Shown: one piece after another, positions 61,349-64,000 of the stretch
How the letters are laid out: each line of letters begins with the position of its first letter
Numbering within the stretch: the stretch's first letter is position 1
Assembly: GCA_963619325.1 (NCBI GenBank)
Contig: CAVEVQ010000007.1
Coordinates: 13,147-77,146, forward strand
Direction of reading: 5' to 3'
Origin: UBA1181 sp963619325
GTDB lineage: Bacteria > Bacteroidota > Bacteroidia > Bacteroidales > Paludibacteraceae
Length of the DNA stretch: 64,000 nucleotides
Position numbers and translations under genes: made by a program
The notes under the pieces: model-generated
Told to the model about the DNA's origin: nothing
The model's database searches: none
Seen by the model: only the letters and a program-made list of their open reading frames with translations

Positions 61349-62338
61349 ATGCTGTCAGAAGATTTAGAAAATGAGTTTCAGAAGCAACTCAACGTTGTAA
61401 AGAAATTCTTGCTTAGCAAGGATTTGCTCATTTTTATTTTCTTCTTGTTTGTTTCTGCCTCGTTGTGGGTGTTGAAAGCACTCAATAAGAAATATGAAAC
61501 AATGGCATTCGTACCAGTCTACTATGTTAACAAACCAAATGGCTACGTCGTTACGAACGAATTACCAGAGTCCCTCTACGTCACATTAGTTGGGCAAGGG
61601 ACTAACTTGATAAAATGTAGATGGGGAGGGGAATTTCACCCACTCCCCATTGACTTATCCATCATCGCCAATGGCAAGCGGTCAATTTCATCTCAATCGC
61701 TTCTGAATGTTTTGCAGAAACAGGTTCACTCTGAAATAGAAATCACAAAAGTAGGGCCAGATTCTATCATTTTTGAAGTGGAACGATTGGCAGAAAAAGA
61801 AATTCCCGTCAAAGTAAGGGGGCAATATGATTTGGCACAGCAATACTGTAACGTTGATACAATGACGATAAGTCCAACAAAAGTTATCGCATATGGTCCT
61901 CAAAGCACATTGGATAGTTTAGAGTTTGCCGCAACGGAAGAGACCATTGTATCAGACATAAAAGACTCTATGGTAGTAAAAGTAAAGTTATGCAATATAC
62001 CATTAGTGTTCTTTTCTGATTCACTCATTAATTTGGGATTTAAAACAGAACGTTTCACAGAAAAAACCATACAAGCACCTATTTCTGTAGCCAACCTGCC
62101 AGAGGATAGAGTTTTGAGAATCTTTCCTTCCAACGTGTCGGTTCAATTTAAAGTGGCTCTCAGTCACTACGAACGTTTGGATGCCTCCTCGTTCTCTTTC
62201 TACGTCGATTATGACGAAGCAAAAACAGGTGTGAAAAAATTAAAAATACAACAAAAAAATCCACCCGCAGACGCATTCGGTGTGAAATTAGACCCCGATA
62301 TGATAGACTACATCATTGAAGAGAGACTGAAAGATTAA
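61349..62338 (+). CDS. YbbR/CdaR-like domain protein
   Basis: 329 aa. One N-terminal membrane helix (LLIFIFFLFVSASLWVLKAL), then YbbR-type beta repeats exposed outside the inner membrane: ETMAFVPVYYVNKPNGYVVT, ELPESLYVTLVGQGTN, EKEIPVKVRGQYDLA, ISPTKVIAYGPQSTLDSL. In Firmicutes a YbbR protein, CdaR, controls the c-di-AMP cyclase; in Bacteroidota it neighbours yajC and coaE but has no proven role. The frame opens at a TTG (61343); ATG 61349 is preferred. Confidence 0.85.
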   Translation: MLSEDLENEFQKQLNVVKKFLLSKDLLIFIFFLFVSASLWVLKALNKKYETMAFVPVYYVNKPNGYVVTNELPESLYVTLVGQGTNLIKCRWGGEFHPLPIDLSIIANGKRSISSQSLLNVLQKQVHSEIEITKVGPDSIIFEVERLAEKEIPVKVRGQYDLAQQYCNVDTMTISPTKVIAYGPQSTLDSLEFAATEETIVSDIKDSMVVKVKLCNIPLVFFSDSLINLGFKTERFTEKTIQAPISVANLPEDRVLRIFPSNVSVQFKVALSHYERLDASSFSFYVDYDEAKTGVKKLKIQQKNPPADAFGVKLDPDMIDYIIEERLKD

Positions 62339-62364
62339 TCATTTTTTTTATTTACAAATATTGA

Positions 62365-62955
62365 ATGATGCGATTAGGAATAACAGGAGGAATTGGTTCA
62401 GGGAAGTCCATCGTTTCCGAAGTTTTAAGAATCAAGGGCATACCCGTTTATAATGCAGACGAAGAGGCAAAACGTCTCATGATAGAGGACGGAAAGTTGC
62501 GCAGTCAGCTAATGCAGTTATTAGGGAACGACATCTATTTTGCAGACGGGACATTAGATAAAAAGAGAATCGCCTCCATGATATTCTCAAATCAAAATTT
62601 ACTGACTCAAGTCAATCATACAGTACATCCTGCAGTGGGAAAGGATTTTTTGAGGTGGGAGCAAACGGAAATGCAAAAATCACCAAAAATCATTGCGTTG
62701 GAATCCGCTATCCTTTTCGAATCAAAATTAGACATAAAATTTGACAAGATGCTCTTAGTGTACGCTCCGTTGGACATTCGTATAAAAAGAGTGATGAAAC
62801 GCGACACTGCCACGTTAGAGCAGGTGCAAGCCCGTGTCAGAAACCAATCGGAAGAAGGGGACAAAAGGACAAAAGCCGATTTTATAATTGAAAATGGAAA
62901 TTTACAGGCTATTCTTCCGCAGATTAATCAAATATTAGATCTATTGACTAAATAA
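62365..62955 (+). CDS. coaE: Dephospho-CoA kinase CoaE
   Basis: 196 aa. P-loop GITGGIGSGKSIVSEVL, PVYNADEEAKRL and the CoaE motif HPAVGKDFLRW, ending with the kinase lid VMKRDTATLEQVQARVRNQ. Phosphorylates the 3' hydroxyl of dephospho-CoA, the last step of CoA synthesis. It shares a pathway with panB at 3.1 kb. Two adjacent ATGs (62365 and 62368) are possible starts. Co-directional with ybbR (26-bp gap). Confidence 0.95.
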   Translation: MMRLGITGGIGSGKSIVSEVLRIKGIPVYNADEEAKRLMIEDGKLRSQLMQLLGNDIYFADGTLDKKRIASMIFSNQNLLTQVNHTVHPAVGKDFLRWEQTEMQKSPKIIALESAILFESKLDIKFDKMLLVYAPLDIRIKRVMKRDTATLEQVQARVRNQSEEGDKRTKADFIIENGNLQAILPQINQILDLLTK

Positions 62956-62991
62956 AACAGTGGATAATTAATAAATAGAAATATTTTGAAT

Positions 62992-63774
62992 ATGAAAAAG
63001 ATAGCATTAGTAACAGGAGCAAGTTCTGGTATTGGACTACAATACGCCACCGAATTAGCAAGACAAAAATATAATCTATTATTGGTGAGTAATCAAGAAA
63101 AAGAAATACAAGAGACAGCGACGAAACTGCACAACGATTTTGGAATTGAGACAGAGGCAGTCTACAAGGATTTATCGGAAGAAAATGCCGCAGAAGAACT
63201 ACATACCCATTGCATAAATCAAGGATATGAAGTGGACATATTAATCAATAATGCAGGAGTCTTTTTCTTTAACGCATTCAATAACACTAATCTACCACGA
63301 ATAGAATTAATGCTCAATCTACATGTAAAAACTTTGAGCAAGATGTGCTGGTATTTCGGTAACGACATGAAAAAAAGAGGCTTCGGCTATATTCTAAATA
63401 TGTCATCTATGTCTGCTTGGATGGCTATGCCAGGAATCAGCGTATATAATGCCACAAAAGCCTATATATTAAATTTTTCTCGCTCACTGTGGTATGAGTT
63501 ACATCCATACGGAGTTGGAGTAACCGCAGTTTGTCCAGGTGCAGTAGACACCGGTCTCTACGGACTTAGTAATTATTGGAGGAATGTGGCCGTAAAAATC
63601 GGAGTATCAATGAGACCCGAAGTTTTAGTAAAAAAAGCGCTGAAAAAAATGTTCAAAAAAAAGAAGCAATATCTCCCTGGTGCTTTGAATCATCTGTTTG
63701 TACCTATTGTCAAACACCTGCCAGATTTCCTTATTTTCTTCATAATCAAAAAGATAGATAAATTTGAAAGGTAA
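62992..63774 (+). CDS. Short-chain dehydrogenase/reductase
   Basis: 260 aa. TGASSGIGLQYATELA cofactor motif, DVLINNAG-type ILINNAGVFFF, and the catalytic triad in MSSMSAWMAM...VYNATKAYILNFS, then CPGAVDTGLY. The substrate is unknown; the overall text is like SDRs labelled DltE/YqjQ-like, with a hydrophobic C-terminal tail (LPDFLIFFIIKKIDKFER). A TTG at 62986 opens the frame; ATG 62992 is used. Last gene of the nusB run, 36 bp after coaE. It is not closely like the other SDR in the window. Confidence 0.88.
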   Translation: MKKIALVTGASSGIGLQYATELARQKYNLLLVSNQEKEIQETATKLHNDFGIETEAVYKDLSEENAAEELHTHCINQGYEVDILINNAGVFFFNAFNNTNLPRIELMLNLHVKTLSKMCWYFGNDMKKRGFGYILNMSSMSAWMAMPGISVYNATKAYILNFSRSLWYELHPYGVGVTAVCPGAVDTGLYGLSNYWRNVAVKIGVSMRPEVLVKKALKKMFKKKKQYLPGALNHLFVPIVKHLPDFLIFFIIKKIDKFER

Positions 63775-63831
63775 GAAAAAGAAAATTCACATCCTTTATA
63801 AAATATACATAAAAATATTTGGCAACAATAA

Positions 63832-63945
63832 AAAAAACACCTAATTTTGCAAAGTCAAAAAGATAGGGCAAAGGCTCAACAACAGGCTTTCAATTTGACG
63901 GATGCCGATGACTTGAAAGACTATGACAAACCAAAAGTGTGAGAA
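63832..63945 (+). other. Short coding-like remnant before tRNA-Lys
   Basis: From 63832 a frame without an ATG reads ...RAKAQQQAFNLTDADDLK DYDKPKV and stops at 63940-63942, a plausible protein C-terminus with balanced codons. It has no start codon other than TTG at 63847, which lies inside the promoter box. It may be a decayed gene end, or chance. Confidence 0.3.
63842..63849 (+). promoter_or_regulatory. TAnnTTTG -7 promoter element for tRNA-Lys
   Basis: TAATTTTG, 96 bp before the tRNA 5' end. Confidence 0.4.
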
Positions 63946-64000
63946 GACTCAGTAGCTCAGCTGGTAGAGCAACAGACTCTTAATCTGTGGGTCCAGGGTT
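63946..64000 (+). tRNA. tRNA-Lys(CUU), 3' end outside the window
   Basis: Visible parts: acceptor arm GACTCAG, D-arm TAGCTCAGCTGGTAGAGC, anticodon stem ACAGA/TCTGT enclosing the loop CTCTTAA with anticodon CTT (lysine), then variable-loop and T-arm start GGGTCCAGGGTT at the window edge. The last ~20 bases, including the T-loop and 3' acceptor, are not visible. Confidence 0.93.

Noticed and set aside
1..64000. CRISPR arrays, prophage or insertion sequences
   Set aside because: No regular direct repeats with unique spacers, no integrase, transposase or phage structural genes were seen on either strand.

Overview
The window looks like a contiguous chromosomal segment from a member of the Bacteroidota, most likely order Bacteroidales, probably anaerobic. 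Several independent signs agree: base composition is AT-rich, genes lack Shine-Dalgarno sequences, and about two dozen genes are preceded by the Bacteroidota -7 promoter element TAnnTTTG. Gene content fits too: GT3-type glycogen synthase, AsnA, Na+-pumping oxaloacetate decarboxylase, a long NusB, HU-CCDC81/SPOR, DUF4294 and DUF4956 proteins, and a secreted M6 protease with a C-terminal domain of the type IX secretion kind. I cannot name a genus.

Layout. 1-2.1 kb: divergent tamB (partial) and tsaD. 2.1-8.1 kb: a lipoprotein, then a minus-strand run ctp-nudC-maa-panB, then asnA. 8.5-18.2 kb: an outer-membrane protein, two tandem NSS Na+ symporters, an iron/cobalamin-type SBP and permease without an ATPase, a TetR regulator, small orphan proteins and NhaD. 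18.2-28.2 kb: adk/hpt, tgt-lptG-yhhQ, an SDR, oadGAB and hisB. 28.2-38.2 kb: DcuA/B, the M6 protease, a flippase, DUF4294, a barrel protein paired with an HhH-barrel protein, and DUF4375 plus SPOR. 38.3-47.8 kb: a YejM-like protein, a VTC/DUF4956/DUF2490 operon, dnaA with a pRiA4b ORF-3 protein, and amidase-mlaD. 47.9-55 kb: lptD and a glycogen synthase/phosphorylase pair. 55.1-57 kb: a two-gene restriction-modification system. 57-64 kb: clpB, nusB-yajC-ybbR-coaE-SDR, and a tRNA-Lys(CUU) cut by the window end.

How it fits together. Two themes recur. One is a sodium economy: the OAD pump expels Na+, NhaD exchanges Na+ for H+, and two NSS transporters spend the gradient, alongside C4-dicarboxylate exchange by Dcu. 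The other is envelope biogenesis: TamB, LptG, LptD, MlaD, the amidase, the YejM-like protein, SPOR and several barrels. Most of the window is ordinary core genome. The least understood parts are the VTC/DUF4956/DUF2490 operon (40.2-42.8 kb), the barrel plus HhH-barrel pair (33.9-36.7 kb), small orphan genes at 15.2-16.7 kb, and a CTGACA half-site shared by the asnA/OMP and clpB upstream regions. No CRISPR array, prophage or insertion sequence was seen.
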